Assembly (NCBI GenBank): GCA_920105625.2
Contig: OV050030.1
Location: 28,052,516-28,116,515 of the forward strand
Direction: 5' to 3'
Origin: Clusia tigrina
Lineage: Eukaryota > Arthropoda > Insecta > Diptera > Clusiidae
DNA length: 64,000 nt
Shown here: positions 1 to 12,300 of the stretch, piece by piece
Position numbering within the stretch: position 1 is the first letter of the stretch
Layout: each line of letters opens with the position of its first letter
Program-made: the position numbers and the translations under genes
Notes under the pieces: model-generated
Told to the model about the DNA's origin: nothing
Database searches by the model: none
Seen by the model: only the letters and a program-made list of their open reading frames with translations

Positions 1-159
1 TATAGGCTTATGCTGTTGAGATTTTATATAATAAGAAAAAAGATAATTCTATTGTATTTATATTATATTTTCAATTCTTAGTTGTTGTAGAAAACTGAAT
101 ATTGAATAAATATTTTCATGAGAGGGGATGAAAGAATTTCTAAAGGATTTTTATTTTGG
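1..159. other. AT-rich edge sequence
   Basis: Nothing is recognisable here. It may be the 3' untranslated remainder of the antisense retrotransposon that starts just after it, but no tail or target duplication is visible. Confidence 0.3.
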
Positions 160-722
160 AATACTAAGGTTCGGATGGTGGAAATTGAGAAACGACAGGC
201 AGAAACGAAATGGACAGGCAGAAACGAAATGGACAGGCAGAAACGAGATGTGAGATGGTGAGAGCAGAATTATTGCAGAAGCAACATCGGGGTTGTGGTT
301 CCCTTTTAAAAAGATGCATGTTGGCTATTAGCGTATGACCCAATCGAATTCGCGTGTAGCATATGTTCATGGTGATAGATGCTGTGTGTGGAAGGATCGG
401 TTGATATTTTTATAAGGGTGGTCATATCGTACTCATTCATCGCTAAATTTTTTGTATATATATCTTCTGGCTGAAGTAATAATACTTTCTTTGGAGAATG
501 GCTTAAAGTATTCTAATGGACAGTTTAGTGCATCTTTAGCTGCTAAATCAGCTAGCTCGTTTGCAGATATACCTAAATGTCCAGGTATCCACATAATTTT
601 GACTTTATTTCTAATTACATTGAGCAATTGTTATATTTTTTCCATAAACTCCAAACTGTTAGAGTAGTTTTTTGTTGCCTCATAGACTGATCGACTGTCA
701 GTGCAGACGACGTACTTTCCCT
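160..722 (-). mobile_element. Jockey-like non-LTR retrotransposon, 3' end of pol (RNase H and C-terminal zinc-finger region)
   Basis: Read on the minus strand, this begins with an RNase H segment: CTDSRSV near 700-690 carries the catalytic Asp, and WIPGHLGISANELADLAAKD lies at 627-530. It continues into the C-terminal part of the polyprotein, with YTRIRLGHT followed by a CCFC/CP zinc-knuckle-like region at about 370-250. An in-frame stop lies between the two RNase H motifs and the zinc-finger part is in another frame, so the element is dead. No upstream RT is visible; sequence above about 722 looks unrelated, so the copy is 5'-truncated. The family assignment rests on known order of RNase H and terminal zinc finger in jockey/I-like elements; the exact clade is an inference. 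Confidence 0.8.
195..250. repeat. 19-bp tandem minisatellite
   Basis: The unit acaggcagaaacgaaatgg is repeated just under three times (195, 214 and 233). It lies in the C-terminal coding part of the dead retrotransposon and lengthens it with a repeated CPFRF-like peptide when read antisense. Confidence 0.85.
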
Positions 723-1683
723 TTCTGTTTCAATTTTACAGTAGTTCCGGAGTAGAATACAAATGTGGTTTATTTGTATTTTTGTATTATCAATTATGTT
801 GTACAATGTATTTCATTCATATTTTCAATCTCTTCCCGAAAAATGTCGTGTCTGACGTTCGAGATACACGTGAAAGCAGTTAACAATGCTGGTGTCCGAT
901 TAAACCGACTATGAAATTACGATACCATATTCCCTAATAATATATGCCCGTAGCGCTGTAGTGTTTGCGAGAGGTATATAATCTACATAACTAAATGCAA
1001 AGTATGATACTTTGAGAGAACTTTTTGCTTTATGGCAGAATTCTGCATTGATATACGGCTGATAGTTCATATATTAAGCCAATATTTTATAATACGAGTA
1101 TCTTTTTAATATAATACTAATTCTGAGCCTCAGTTTGATAGGTTGTCGAGACATGTTTCATATACTTCAAATTGTAAAGACACTTCAACAATGAGCGTGG
1201 CATTGGATTTACCATCCATCCCCCTCCCCCTCTTTGGTTGTTGTATAGTAATCCGTTATATAAAATTTTGTCCATTTCAAAGTTTTCCAGTTATGAAAAT
1301 GTGTGAATTGTGGACGTCGAAGTGGAGTTACAGAATATATATAACAACAAAATTTTATCATATATCCTAAATAAAATTTTATTTCTGGGTGCTTTGAATG
1401 CAGTTTAGAGGACTTCTCTGTATGAGAGGTAGGCGTGTCCTTATATGATTCTACCAATTTGTAGAATACGGGTTTATTTATGAAATAACCACATTTGTAC
1501 ATTTAAAATTATTCTCCATATACAAGTTACTTCGAAACCACTTCCATAGTAAAAAGATAACACGCCTTCGATGCAGACTATATTAAAGTGTAGTTAATTC
1601 TTTATTAACATAAATAAAAAAATATATATAGATTATGGTTATATGCAAATTTACATATAATGTTACACTTTATTGCTCAATCT
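723..1683. other. Intergenic, AT-rich, no gene seen
   Basis: Only short chance frames occur here. One copy of the recurrent octamer TACGAGTA lies at 1093-1100. The segment covers the 3' flank of the OBP-like gene on the minus strand. Confidence 0.4.
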
Positions 1684-2170
1684 TCATAGTTTAGGAATGA
1701 CATTGGAATACTGGAAGCACACGAAAAATTTGTATAGGATTTCAGTTCCACAAATACGCTCGTTCAGCACAGCACAGGCATTAATAAAATTGTTGACTAA
1801 TTGGCCCTTAATAAATTCATCGTTTATTTTGCCGTCATAATAATCTCGGAAACCAGTTTCTCCAAGAAGACAATCGAAAAAGGACTTTTCGCCATCCTTT
1901 GGAGATAGATATTTACTCTCCGGCATACTCAAAATGTAGTAATTTTCTTCATATATGGCAAGACATAGGTTGGAAGCTTTATGAAAGTGTTCACGCGTTA
2001 CATCTTGAATCTATAATAATTGAAAATGTAAGAGAAAAATGCCAACCAGTTCAACCGACTATTTTTGCTAAATGTTTACTTACATTTAGGTGAAATGGAG
2101 CACATGCAGTAACAGTGCCAATTTGAAAAACGGCGAACGCTATCAAACCAACAACTAGGACGAATTTCAT
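1684..2170 (-). CDS. OBP-like small secreted protein, two exons (C2 missing)
   Basis: Coding exons are 2170-2084 and 2010-1684, joined by a 73-bp phase-0 intron (donor AAT|GTAAGT, acceptor TTATTATAG|ATT). The product is 137 residues: a hydrophobic signal peptide of about 22 residues ending near GTVTA, then a mature helical protein. Cysteines follow an OBP-like plan: NLC (C1), x30, FFDC (C3), x31, NAC (C4), x7, RIC (C5), x10, FVC (C6). The usual C2 is missing and C5-x10-C6 is wider than the canonical x8; an extra Cys lies just after the predicted signal peptide (TACAP) and might partner C5. A TATA box lies about 95 bp upstream and a poly(A) signal AATAAA (minus strand, 1669-1674) about 10 bp after the stop. 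Insect OBPs are secreted carriers of small hydrophobic ligands; ligand and tissue are unknown here. The protein is divergent from the other five copies. Confidence 0.75.
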
Positions 2171-2262
2171 TTTTTTATATTATGATTTTTGTTTTAAAAA
2201 TCTGAATTAACAATTTTTTTCTAAGGTTGCACAGAACTGGTCGGCAATCTTTAGGCACAGAC

Positions 2263-2270
2263 CTTTTATA
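2263..2270 (-). promoter_or_regulatory. TATA box of the 1.7-kb OBP-like gene
   Basis: TATAAAAG on the minus strand, 93-100 bp upstream of the start codon. A start site about 30 bp downstream would give a leader of about 65 nt. This is a consensus match only. Confidence 0.6.
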
Positions 2271-2599
2271 CAAAACAGTGCCAATTCTGGTACAGCTGTA
2301 TAGGTAAGTATATTCTTTTTTGTTTGATTGCCTTGCTTTCTGTGGTGAATTCGTGTTGTATTTACTAAAAATTTATCCACAATTTTATAATACTTGCTAT
2401 GTGTTTTTTCTATATACTGTGTAGTGATTCACAATATGTTATGTGGTTCGAACAGACTTGAAATAGTACAATCAGAGAGATCAATTGGCCTATAATTATA
2501 TATACATGACTATATTTGTATATGTATACTTACCGTTTAGCCGAGAAAGACAACTGTGGTGCTGTTTAAGCGAACAACAAAATTGGAGGACCTTATTCC
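2271..2599. other. Intergenic, nothing recognised
   Basis: AT-rich sequence upstream of the minus-strand gene; no coding, repeat or RNA signal was seen beyond its TATA box. Confidence 0.3.
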
Positions 2600-3570
2600 A
2601 CCAGTAATAAAATGTTTAAATATTAGTCTTTCCAAGGAGGTGAAGTCTTTCTAGGGGTCTTTCTTCATAGCAAACTCACTTGTAAGACGCTTGTTGAGTT
2701 GTATGCTAGTTGGGCATTTGGGCAGTGCCGAAGAAGATTTAGTAAAACTTAGTGTCTGAAACGAGCTGTGGGATTTTTGCTATAAATACACTGATTGTGT
2801 ATGCTGCTGTGGTCTGGTGGTGCAGAACAGTGCTTAACTCCATATATTTGGTTTTAAATAGGCTGTAGAGAGGTGTATGCTGGAGCATCATGGGCACCAT
2901 GAACACTATATCTAGTAACACTCGTAATGCTTTGTTGAACCTGCCACAACAGGATCTAATGATTGATAAGGAAGCGATGAAGAAGAAACTATTGGCTATA
3001 TTTTTATGGATATTGGCACGAAGACAAGAATGGGCATAGAGAGATGTTCAATAGACTGTCCGAACAATACTCGTTGTTTGTGGCACCGAAGAATAAACTT
3101 CTACCTAGAGTTGCTTTTGAAAGAAAAAATAACGTCATCTTCTCGACAAGGGAAAGATCCTCTGAAGTCCCTGGAAAATACGTTAAACACTTCTAAGAAT
3201 TGACTTGAACTTATTTGAGTTCAGGGACACTGCCGTGTATGTGGGAACGAAATAGGTTATGAAATGGTAAACTGTGGATCTGCGGTACTTCAATGTGACC
3301 TGGGCCAATTATCGGTGTGAGTTTAGCAAGGGGTCAGGAGCCCTGTGTATAATATTCACAAGACCCAATAATCCAATTTATTTGCCAGTAAAAAATCCAA
3401 GTGCTCCTAGGCAGCCTGAACAAGAGCTTTGCACATTTCCTTCAAATATTATGAAGGAAAGATTTTCAAACATTGGTTGGGCTAATCACGGAGCAAAGTC
3501 CATTGGGCGAACATATGGTGACATAATGCACCATCGAGAGACTAAGCAGCGGAGGAAAAACTGGTGGTAA
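2600..3570 (+). mobile_element. Non-LTR retrotransposon pol fragment (RT thumb to RNase H)
   Basis: On the plus strand, in several frames, one can follow in order: a KSF-GSFFIANSL stretch resembling the conserved VKYLGV-LDSKL block and a GQCRR motif (2640-2740), the pre-RNase H linker with NALLNLPQQDL near 2930-2960, and an RNase H end resembling VPGHxxVxGNExAD near 3220-3260 (here GHCRVCGNE). Frameshifts and stops separate the blocks. The linker is the same type as that at 24.4-24.6 kb, so this is an I/R1-like or LOA-like LINE. The part after 3260 has no clear domain and its end is approximate. Confidence 0.65.
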
Positions 3571-5504
3571 GGAGGAACATAATAGAATCAGATGTATTGG
3601 AAATTGATAATGTTTCTGTTGTATGCCTGATGCCTGGACAATCTTTTAAGATTCATAAGAGAATCAAAAAAGTTTAGGTGCAACTTTCCTTTTCCTTTTT
3701 ACAAATCCTTTATCACCCTTCTTCTTCCAGGTTTATAATACAATGGGCATTACTTGCCAGAGTTCTTGAAGAATTCCTTCTACTGTGGTTCTCTGGCCTA
3801 ACCCAATTCTATCCTAATTGTACTTTAATACGAGAGTACTCGCGAATTTTAGTGCAGTGGCAATTCTGATTTTTTTTATCATGTGAATTTAAAAGTAATT
3901 GAGCAATTAATGATCAGTCCAGGATAACAAATTTGATGCAAAAACTACTGCATTATATTTGGCAATTTAAAGAAATAGTTTTTTACCATCACCAGCTATT
4001 TCTTGTTTTGTGGAATATGTGATAAGTTGGCACCTGCCGAAAGTTGTAGGATACATATGGTAAGGAAACAAATGCATCACTGATTGTAATTAAAGTACAA
4101 TCGAATTTTCAGAGTGTATCCCACGCAATCTACATATGGATTTCTCAGAAATTTTAACACTTACTATTGGTCAGATGACACTAAGATGATGTCCAGAATT
4201 AAAGACGAGTCGCGTCTTCTATTTTCAAAGAAGTCTACTTATCAATCACCATCAGTATAGTTACTAGAGATGTTACATATGTGGAATATGTAGCGTTCAA
4301 AAATGTCGCTACTTCATTCACAACTTATTAAGGCATCGACAGTTTATTGCCAATTAAGATAGAGTAAAAAATCTGCATAATCTGCTTTATCAAGTAAGAC
4401 AAGGGCACTGCACCTATACAGGAAGTACCTGAAATGTACTCCTGTCTTTTTATAAATATTAAGATAATTCTTAGTAAAAATTATTACAAAATAAAATAAA
4501 TGATTTAAAATTTCTAACTATGCAAATTTTGCTTCCACAAACACTTGGGACATTACAATTAATGATATGATCATTACAAAAATTAAGGAGTGTGGCATAT
4601 GCTTCGTTTGATTCTTACATATATGATATGCACTTTTCGAGAACATGTGCCGATAGAAAGTGGGGGTGAATGTAGCAGAAACTAGTTAAAAGCTGTGCGG
4701 CTTTCAGTATAGTATCAAGTTTTGAGCTTCATCTGTGCTCTTTCCAAGAAGTGAGAATAGACGTACATAGCGAAAAGTAATAAGTATATAATATTTAATA
4801 TATAACACTTCAGTTTTGTTAATATGTATATCTGGAGAGAGAAAAACCAGTGTTGTTATTGGTACTTTTTATGTATTAATATATAAATAGTATATATATA
4901 CATATTTAAACAATTGTTTTCTGCTTTTCGGGTATGTAAACATACGAAAAAAACTACGGCTCGGTGCTATACGCTCGTATCATATGCAGTAAAATGCCAC
5001 AAAATTAATACAATAGCGACTGCAAATGTTATAAAAATAAAAGTCTGGAGTTTCAAATTTCAAAAGTAGAGCAGTTGTTAAAACTAACCGTCTGTTGACA
5101 TTTAAAAATATGTAGTAAGTGTGTATTCATGTAGCAGTACACCGTAAACATCGATTGAACTGAGATCGTTATTACGAATGTTTGAGAAAGCAATTACGAC
5201 TCGTAATGAAGTTTCTCTGAGGAAGTTACTCAAAGAATCGGATTCGATTAGTTTGTGGCCCCTCTTCTTTGGTTGCCCTCCAGATGTATCTTTAAATGAG
5301 TACAGTTTTTCTTTGAGTGCTTTCCATAAACTGTGTGCTACACGTTTCAAAACTACTTCTGTGGTATGAATTGGCGGAGTGTGAATTTGAATTTCGTTTA
5401 TTATTGTTTTAGGTTTGTGTACTTGAAAAATAAAATTTCAAAACTTTTAGAAATAGAAGTGACAGTTGATAAGCCACTTAAACGAGTGTGAAATCTGAAG
5501 AATA
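3571..5504. other. Intergenic, no recognisable gene
   Basis: AT-rich DNA with only short open frames. No terminal repeats, reverse transcriptase motifs or splice-joined exons could be followed. Confidence 0.35.
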
Positions 5505-7060
5505 TTTTTTATTTATTTTTTCTTACATCTATTTATTTACCGAATCTTTCTTTGTTAAGAAACTAACAGTAATGTTTCTAAGATTACAAGACTATATTGA
5601 TATATCTTGGTAATATCCTCAGCCACTGCATCGAATATTTGGTGTTTCCACAGCGTGCAATAAGATGTAAGGTATATATCCTTTTGAGGCGTCTAGTAGA
5701 GGGAAGTTTTAGTAGGTTCCTCGCCAAGCAGTTTCGGTGATTTTCCAATTTAAGAGCGTAAGCATTGTAGGTGTTCACCACTTCATTTTCAATTGTGGGT
5801 ATATTCAGGTCACTGTGGATGTTTATGTTCCTCAAGTACCATGGAGCACCGGTGATCATTCTCAAAATTTTCTATTGGAGGCGTGGGAGTTTCTCCCTAT
5901 TTGATGGACACTCGGTGCCCCACAATTGACCCCCTTATGCCCATATAGAATTAATTATACTAGTATAAATTAGTATCTTATATTCTAAGGCAAGGTTTGA
6001 ATGTCTTTTTAGTAGCCAGTTCAAGGTATGGAGTTTCAATGTGATCTGAGCACAGTTTGAGTCAATGTGTTTAGTCCAGGTTTATCGTCTGTCTAAGGTT
6101 TGAATGCCAATTTAGTAGCCAGTTCAAGGTATGGAGTTTCAATGTGATCTGAGCACAGTTTGAGTCAATGTGTTTAGTCCAGGTTAATCGTCTGTCTAAG
6201 TGGATTCCCAGGTACTTTATGTCAGAACGTTCTGTAATGTGCACACTGCCTTGAGCGACTAGTGCTTTGATATGAGAAAGTCGGAGGTAGAGTCACCTTG
6301 GCTTACAATGAATTTTCTGCCTCTAATGTAGGTTTCAAATAGTTTGTGGAATTTCTTTGGAATAATTTCTTTAAGTTTATATATGAACCCTTTGTGCCAC
6401 ACGTTATCAATGGCTTGCGTAATGTGAAGGAATGCGGCAGAGCAGTATTTCTTTTGTTCGATTGCTGTGCATATAACTCTTACTATGCGATGGTCTTGCT
6501 CTATCGTTCCATGCTTTTCATGGAAGCCGAACTAAAATTGGGGAATTACATTGTTTTTATTAAAATACTGGAAGACCTGCCGATGAACTATTTTTTCGAA
6601 GATTTTAGGTAGGGTGGGCAGTAGACTAATGGGTCTATATGAAGGAACCTGGGTAACATCCTTTACTGGCTTCGGGATAATTATTATTTTCGAAATCGTC
6701 CAGCATTGAGGATAGTGCCCACTGCGTAAAATAGCGTTGAATACTGTAACTAAGTGCGATACAGCTATATTAGGTAATTCTTTTATCATGTTTGCTGATA
6801 TCTGATCCATTCAGGGTTTTTTTTAAGATTTAAGTCTTTAATGATGTTGTTTGCCCGTTCCTTGAAGTTTTGGAAACAGTGAGCTTCCAATATTCGGTAT
6901 TTCACGAGCTTCAAACGATATAATGGGGGGATTTGGCCAGAAAACATTATTCAGGTGATATGCGAAAGCAGTGCATTTTTCATCATCGCTTTTAGCCCAA
7001 GTACCATTATCTTTACGAAGTGGTGTTACGGAGTATGATATCTGAAGAATATGATGCAGA
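5505..7060 (-). mobile_element. Jockey-clade non-LTR retrotransposon, degraded pol
   Basis: Read on the minus strand from 7060 down: PLRKDNGTWAKSDDEKCTAFAYHLN (pre-RT region, about 7030-6950; quoted motif key residues are PLRK-NGTWA), then RT with MDQISANMIKELPN and SYRPISLLPTLPKIFEKIVH (6810-6560), FGFHEKHGTIEQDHRI (about 6540-6480), IRGRKFIV, a WTKHIDSNCAQIT thumb block, and RMITGAPWYLRN with the jockey C-terminal region (5865-5584). Several frameshifts and stops are present, and the YxDD-containing part is deleted. The low end is rich in AATAAA-like repeats (about 5505-5530), fitting a LINE 3' tail. Confidence 0.85.
5992..6197. repeat. 103-bp tandem duplication within the LINE
   Basis: Two near-identical units, 5992-6094 and 6095-6197, both starting aaggtttgaatg and containing tagtagccagttcaaggtat. 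The duplication repeats the thumb-domain block that includes the antisense THIDSNCAQITLK peptide, so it arose within the dead element. Confidence 0.85.
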
Positions 7061-8149
7061 ATGCAAAAAAATAATTTTAAGTACAAATAATTTTATAAGT
7101 TAATTTAATAAGTTTTTTTCTTATTTTTCTTTAGAATATCACTGCAGTTTGAGCTCTTATCTTGCATTTGCTACTTAGGATGTATGAATTTATCTAGTGG
7201 CGATTGCCTTAAGGCAATCTTAGGCCAATATCGACCCACACAAAAAATGGGGACATTGAGACCGCCCAAGAATTATATTAACCAGACAGTGTTGTGGACA
7301 AATCTGAGCGGAATTATTGTCCACCGAATGTAGATCATCCAGACAGCCTGCTACATCCAGCTGCTTCGAATTAATATAAATATAATGATCTTATTTGTAG
7401 TATAGTCTAGAACGTTTACAAATTGTTCCGAAAACGTTAATATACTTGTAAGTCGTTTCGTTTAGTAAGTGAAAAAGCTTGCATGATCACTACAAATGAT
7501 AGATAACATTTTCGGGTTTATAACTTCTGTTCCATAGATACAATACAATTTGACTGGTACCCGGTTCATCTGCCCCGTAGAATATGGCTATTGTTTACAA
7601 TCTGGGGTTAGCGAGATGCACATCTTCGCATATTATGCAATGGATATGTCAAAAATGTTGATAGATTTCCCTACTATACAAAATCATAGCCACTTAAAAA
7701 TATTTAAGAGCAAGCTGGCAAGTAATTTGGCTCCAAGGAATTTACAATCATTTTAATTATTTAATATAAATGTATGAGAAAAAAGGAGCACTATCTGCCA
7801 TGGCCTTTGAACAATTGTAACAAATAAATTCAAATTGTGGTTGATTGCAAATTCTATTTTTATTTATTTGAATGTTACTGTTGTAATCTTTGCTTCTAAA
7901 TCACAGCCAAGCAAAACATGTGTGCAAATGAATAATAAATGAGCCAGAAATAATTTCCATAACAAATGTGAATCTAAATTTATTTTTGCGCAGTTTCATA
8001 GCAAGGTCTTCTGGAAAGCACGAACTGGGTTACACAAATTTGACAAAACTCAAAACTCAAAATTTGTGAATACAATTAATTAAATTTCTCACTGAAGGTA
8101 ACAAGATTCAGTAAACTCATAATAATTTCAAATTTATAAAATTTGTTTT
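7061..8149. other. Intergenic, one perfect 18-bp palindrome
   Basis: No gene recognised. GATTGCCTTAAGGCAATC at 7202-7219 is a perfect palindrome. The rest is AT-rich sequence with chance frames. Confidence 0.35.
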
Positions 8150-8780
8150 TACTTCTGTGATTGTCCTCAATAAGCAAAGGTAACATTATTGCTTTGATTT
8201 AACACACACGCCTTAACACGCCCAGCTGTGAAAGTCAAGTCAGCATCCATAATCTAAGGTAACAAAAGTCACTTTTGGTTATAAGGCAACACATCGCTAC
8301 TGACTTGACATATGCGAACGCAGGTGCGCCAGCCAAGCTGAACCAGCAACACCTGTGCTCCTACGCGACGCTGTTTAGTCACCAACAGTGAGTGCACATA
8401 TCTTCCGTTGCCAATTCAATTAAAATACACATTCCCACACACACACCACACACCACATGGGGATATAGGCAGAGCAAGGAGCCTGCTGCCAATGTTATTA
8501 ATGCAAATCAGTGGAAATTAATTTCACGTAGAAATATGGCTTCCAGCCACATTCCATTCCGTGCGATTGTACTTGCATTGTGAACGAATTAACAAAACAA
8601 TTTTCTTCTCCTGCTTTGGCACTTGCGTTGAGCGGCTGGTATTACAGTTAGGTACCTTCCCAACGCCATCAGCGCCACTGCCACATTTATATGTCTGCGT
8701 AGGCAGTGGATGAAAATTGAATATTGGCAACTTAATTTGCAGCTTCTTGCCAATGGGCCACAATTTTCCTACCTGACAGT
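8150..8780. other. TE-free higher-complexity block
   Basis: Composition is less AT-biased than the surroundings and open frames on both strands lack any recognisable domain. It resembles the intronic or intergenic regulatory DNA common around dipteran developmental genes. Function is not shown by the sequence. Confidence 0.3.
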
Positions 8781-10999
8781 TGTCAAATGAATACTTCTTA
8801 CAGCGTTGCGGAGGTTTGCCTTGTCATGTGAATCAGTAATTTGCAAAGTAATGAAATCCAAGACAGTTGTATTCATTTCTACATAATTGGAAGTTTCTTG
8901 GAGTGTGTGCGATGTATAAGGATTCAGATGGGATGGGGTTTAGTCACATATGCAAGGTCTCTGGCGGATTTATCGAGACAAGTTTGAAGAAAATGTTACG
9001 GATTTCGTTGGGCAGTCCAATTAATTACATAGTCCTTATGGAAAGACATCGACATGAATTGAAAATAATTGAAAATAATTATTTTATTCGGCCCCGTAAT
9101 CGGGTATAGAACAGGCGTCATTGTTTGTGTAAGAAAGATCTGGATATGATCATATTACAAATTTTTCAATCGCTCAAATTGGATACCAACTGCTAATGAC
9201 ATGAGACCAAGTGATGCTAATTTGGTGGGACATAACTCCTTTTTCAAACTCAAATTTTGCGCATTGAGTCTTTAATGTGCTGAAGGAGTACCCAGAATAA
9301 TGGTGGATTTTTTTGTACTTCGCTAGAAATCGAACAAGTCTTCCATTCACATGGCGTAAAACTTTTAAACAGGAGTAGCACTTAAACTATGAGCCTGGTT
9401 CACAAAATCACGGTGCACGGTGACTTTCGAAATATAGAAAGACATTTGCATTTGGTAATGCCACACTTGTGCATAAACTATTTTGTTTTTCTTTAAGTTG
9501 CGATTAAAGGATAGCTTCTAGTTTAGTTCAGTGAACATACCTTCCTAGAAGTTAGATTCATCCCCGAGAGAAAAATTAGTCTTTTGGAATGTTTAATGCC
9601 TCCAATTATTGTACTCCTCAGAAAGTAAGTGAGGAAAAAATTCAAATTATTTGATTATGCAAGACTTTGTTTATGTTACTATCAATGGGTATAAAATTAT
9701 ACCAATTTGACCCTAAGTTAAATGAATGTGCACACATCAACAAATGTATGTCTCCAATTGAGTTGATGTTCAGCTGACCATTCATAATTATACACTCCAA
9801 GTTGGTGGAGAGCTTCTTTCACTTGACCACTCCATATGAATTGCTGTCTCCCTTTACAAATGCCTTCTCTGAGGTACGGCAAAATATATTGAAAAGGAGC
9901 GCGAATTTTCAGCACACCACGTCTCTTAACTCCATTAAATTGTTGAAGAGGAAGTCACTCTACAAGCATGGATGGGAATGGAACTTATAGAAACCTAATT
10001 AAATATGATTATGGAAATTTCAATGAAAGAAAACATTTTCTTGCATATGAATGTCACAATACGTCCAATTGAGGTCACAGTGACTGAGTAACTAGACCCC
10101 GCACTTCTTTAATCTTAATCTTAATCTTACATATGCAAAATAGTACAACAGCTTCTAGAAAGTAGACAATGACAATCACAGTCAAGCTATATTAAATCAC
10201 TTTCGTCAGCTACAAAAGAGTTTGGTTAACTGAGATTTGGAGTAGGAAATCAGATATTTATGAAGAGGATTGCCATCGGTGCCCTGGGTGGTATATCTTT
10301 GTAACGATGGCTTCAAAAAATCATAAATTTAGCACAAAAAGGATTTGAATTTCTATTCCACAAAGAAGGATCTCTATAAATACTGAAGAAATATAAGTAT
10401 ACAGATTTGTTTAAAATAGAATTTTAAACTTTTAAATGGGCATTTTGTATAGTTAAATTATTTGAAATATTACTATTATTTTATTATATACATTATAATA
10501 TTTTTAGTTTATCGAAAAATGCCCTTAGTTGGTAACATGTAAGATAGTAAGACAGAGCCATATGCACTAAGTTGAACATGAATAGAACAAAATAATTTTA
10601 AATAGTAATTACATAGGTAGGAGTAAATATATTTCTAAGTTTTCTTGCTGGCTTAACATATCGGAACTGTGGTCGATATCCATATTTACATATATTAAAG
10701 TAATGAAGCAAATATTTTTTTTATTCAATTTATTTTTAATGTATATATTCAAATAATCCTTGATTATTTTATTTATTTTTCATTATTATATCTCCTAATG
10801 ACCTCCATATCGTAGGTTCATTTGGAGGTATATTAATTGAATTTGCTGCTGGTGTCGTTTATTTATTAATTTTAAATATAAATTTTTACTATATTAAATT
10901 TATTTTATATTTGTTTGCAATTTAATAATATAAAAACCAAATATTGATAATAATTAAGCTAAAATAATTTAGAAATCAGGCGCCGGTAGATAAAAAATT
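8781..10999. other. Intergenic, no gene recognised
   Basis: AT-rich DNA with a short hexamer run (TTAATC x3) near 10109-10128. Short frames around 9718-9990 overlap on both strands and have no recognisable motif. Confidence 0.35.
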
Positions 11000-12300
11000 G
11001 AAAATAAATAGATATACAAATATAATAAGATGAAGCTAATGGCATACAAAGAACAGCATATTCCAAGTCTACTATCAGATGTGTTTGCAAATCCATCCAC
11101 AGACGTAGTCAACTTGACTGGTAGGATCCACTTTGTCATTGATAAAAAATGAGGTCTTCAATCATCACAGCTGAAAGAAGAACAAAAAGACATCAACAAT
11201 TCTATTTATCGGCTTAGGCTGCCTACATGCCTATATAGAAACTTGAGCGGCCTCAGCAACAGCAGCCACACTAAATCCGGTTGCTGCATGTGTGCATAAA
11301 ATTACGCTCAAATCTGCCAACATTGGCCACAGGATTAATGTCAGTGGAGATATTCATATGGGCTAGAATTGAATATGTCCAAGCGAGCAAGCGCAACGAG
11401 AAACCGAAGACTGGCGGCCGACGTGAATGGACAACTCCAATGGCTATGTTTGCAGTGATGTTGTCTTAAGACCAGCAACAAAAAAACAAAAATTACAAAA
11501 ACTGAAGCACCTCCAACAGTAACAGTAACAGCAACAAGCACAACGCCGGCAACAAATACTAATTGGAAATATTGACAAACACAAAAAAAGCAGACAAGGA
11601 AAGAAATTATTACAAGTTTGCATATTAATGAAAAATGTCGGCAATTCCCTGAATGGCATTACAACTCGTACGAGCCCTAATTACTTAATCATTGGAGCCG
11701 GAGAGCAGAGTACAGAGCGATTGCCAGTGTCTTAGCGAATCTGCGGCCTCCGTATAAGGATTTGCATGCGGCTCAGCATTCTTGTGTTTATTGCTGTATT
11801 GATTGGTAATTATTGAAATGTTCACATTGTTTATGGCCATCATCGTCGGTTTAGCTCGGCTCAGCTCTGTTGATTTGAGCTCACTCACTCAGTGTTTCGT
11901 TGCGTTTCCAGTTGCAGGCCTGAGAACTGACTTCACAACCTGTTTTTAGTGCGTTTCGCTACGATTTTTTTGTGTTATTTTGTTGGCTGTGCATTTCTTC
12001 TTGCCTCATGAAGTGTTGATAATTTCATTTAAATTTAATTGATTCACGGTGCCTCATCAGCGCTACACGATCGTTGGCCTCGCCTCGTTTGGACAGTGTT
12101 GCGCGCAAGCATGGGCTCATTAAATTGTTGTCCTTGACAATTGCGAATGCTTAATTATGAAAAATTGCTCCATGAAGGTGTCGGAATATGATTTTCGACA
12201 GCGGTCGGTGGTCTTGTGGATGAGTGGCGTTTAACCAGCTGCTATATATAATTAAACATGTTGAGTTGAGGAGGCGGGAGTGTTATACGACTGAAATGCC
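11000..12300. other. TE-free higher-complexity block
   Basis: Unique sequence with CAACAGCAGCAA-type tracts (11250-11560), homeodomain-like ATTA cores and an E-box CAGCTG near 12236. No credible coding frame. It looks like regulatory or intronic DNA of a gene whose exons are outside the window. Confidence 0.3.

Noticed and set aside
1209..1502. Minus-strand frame with SVTPLRR resembling the LINE block at 7.0 kb
   Set aside because: The match is only a few residues and the rest shows no retrotransposon domain.
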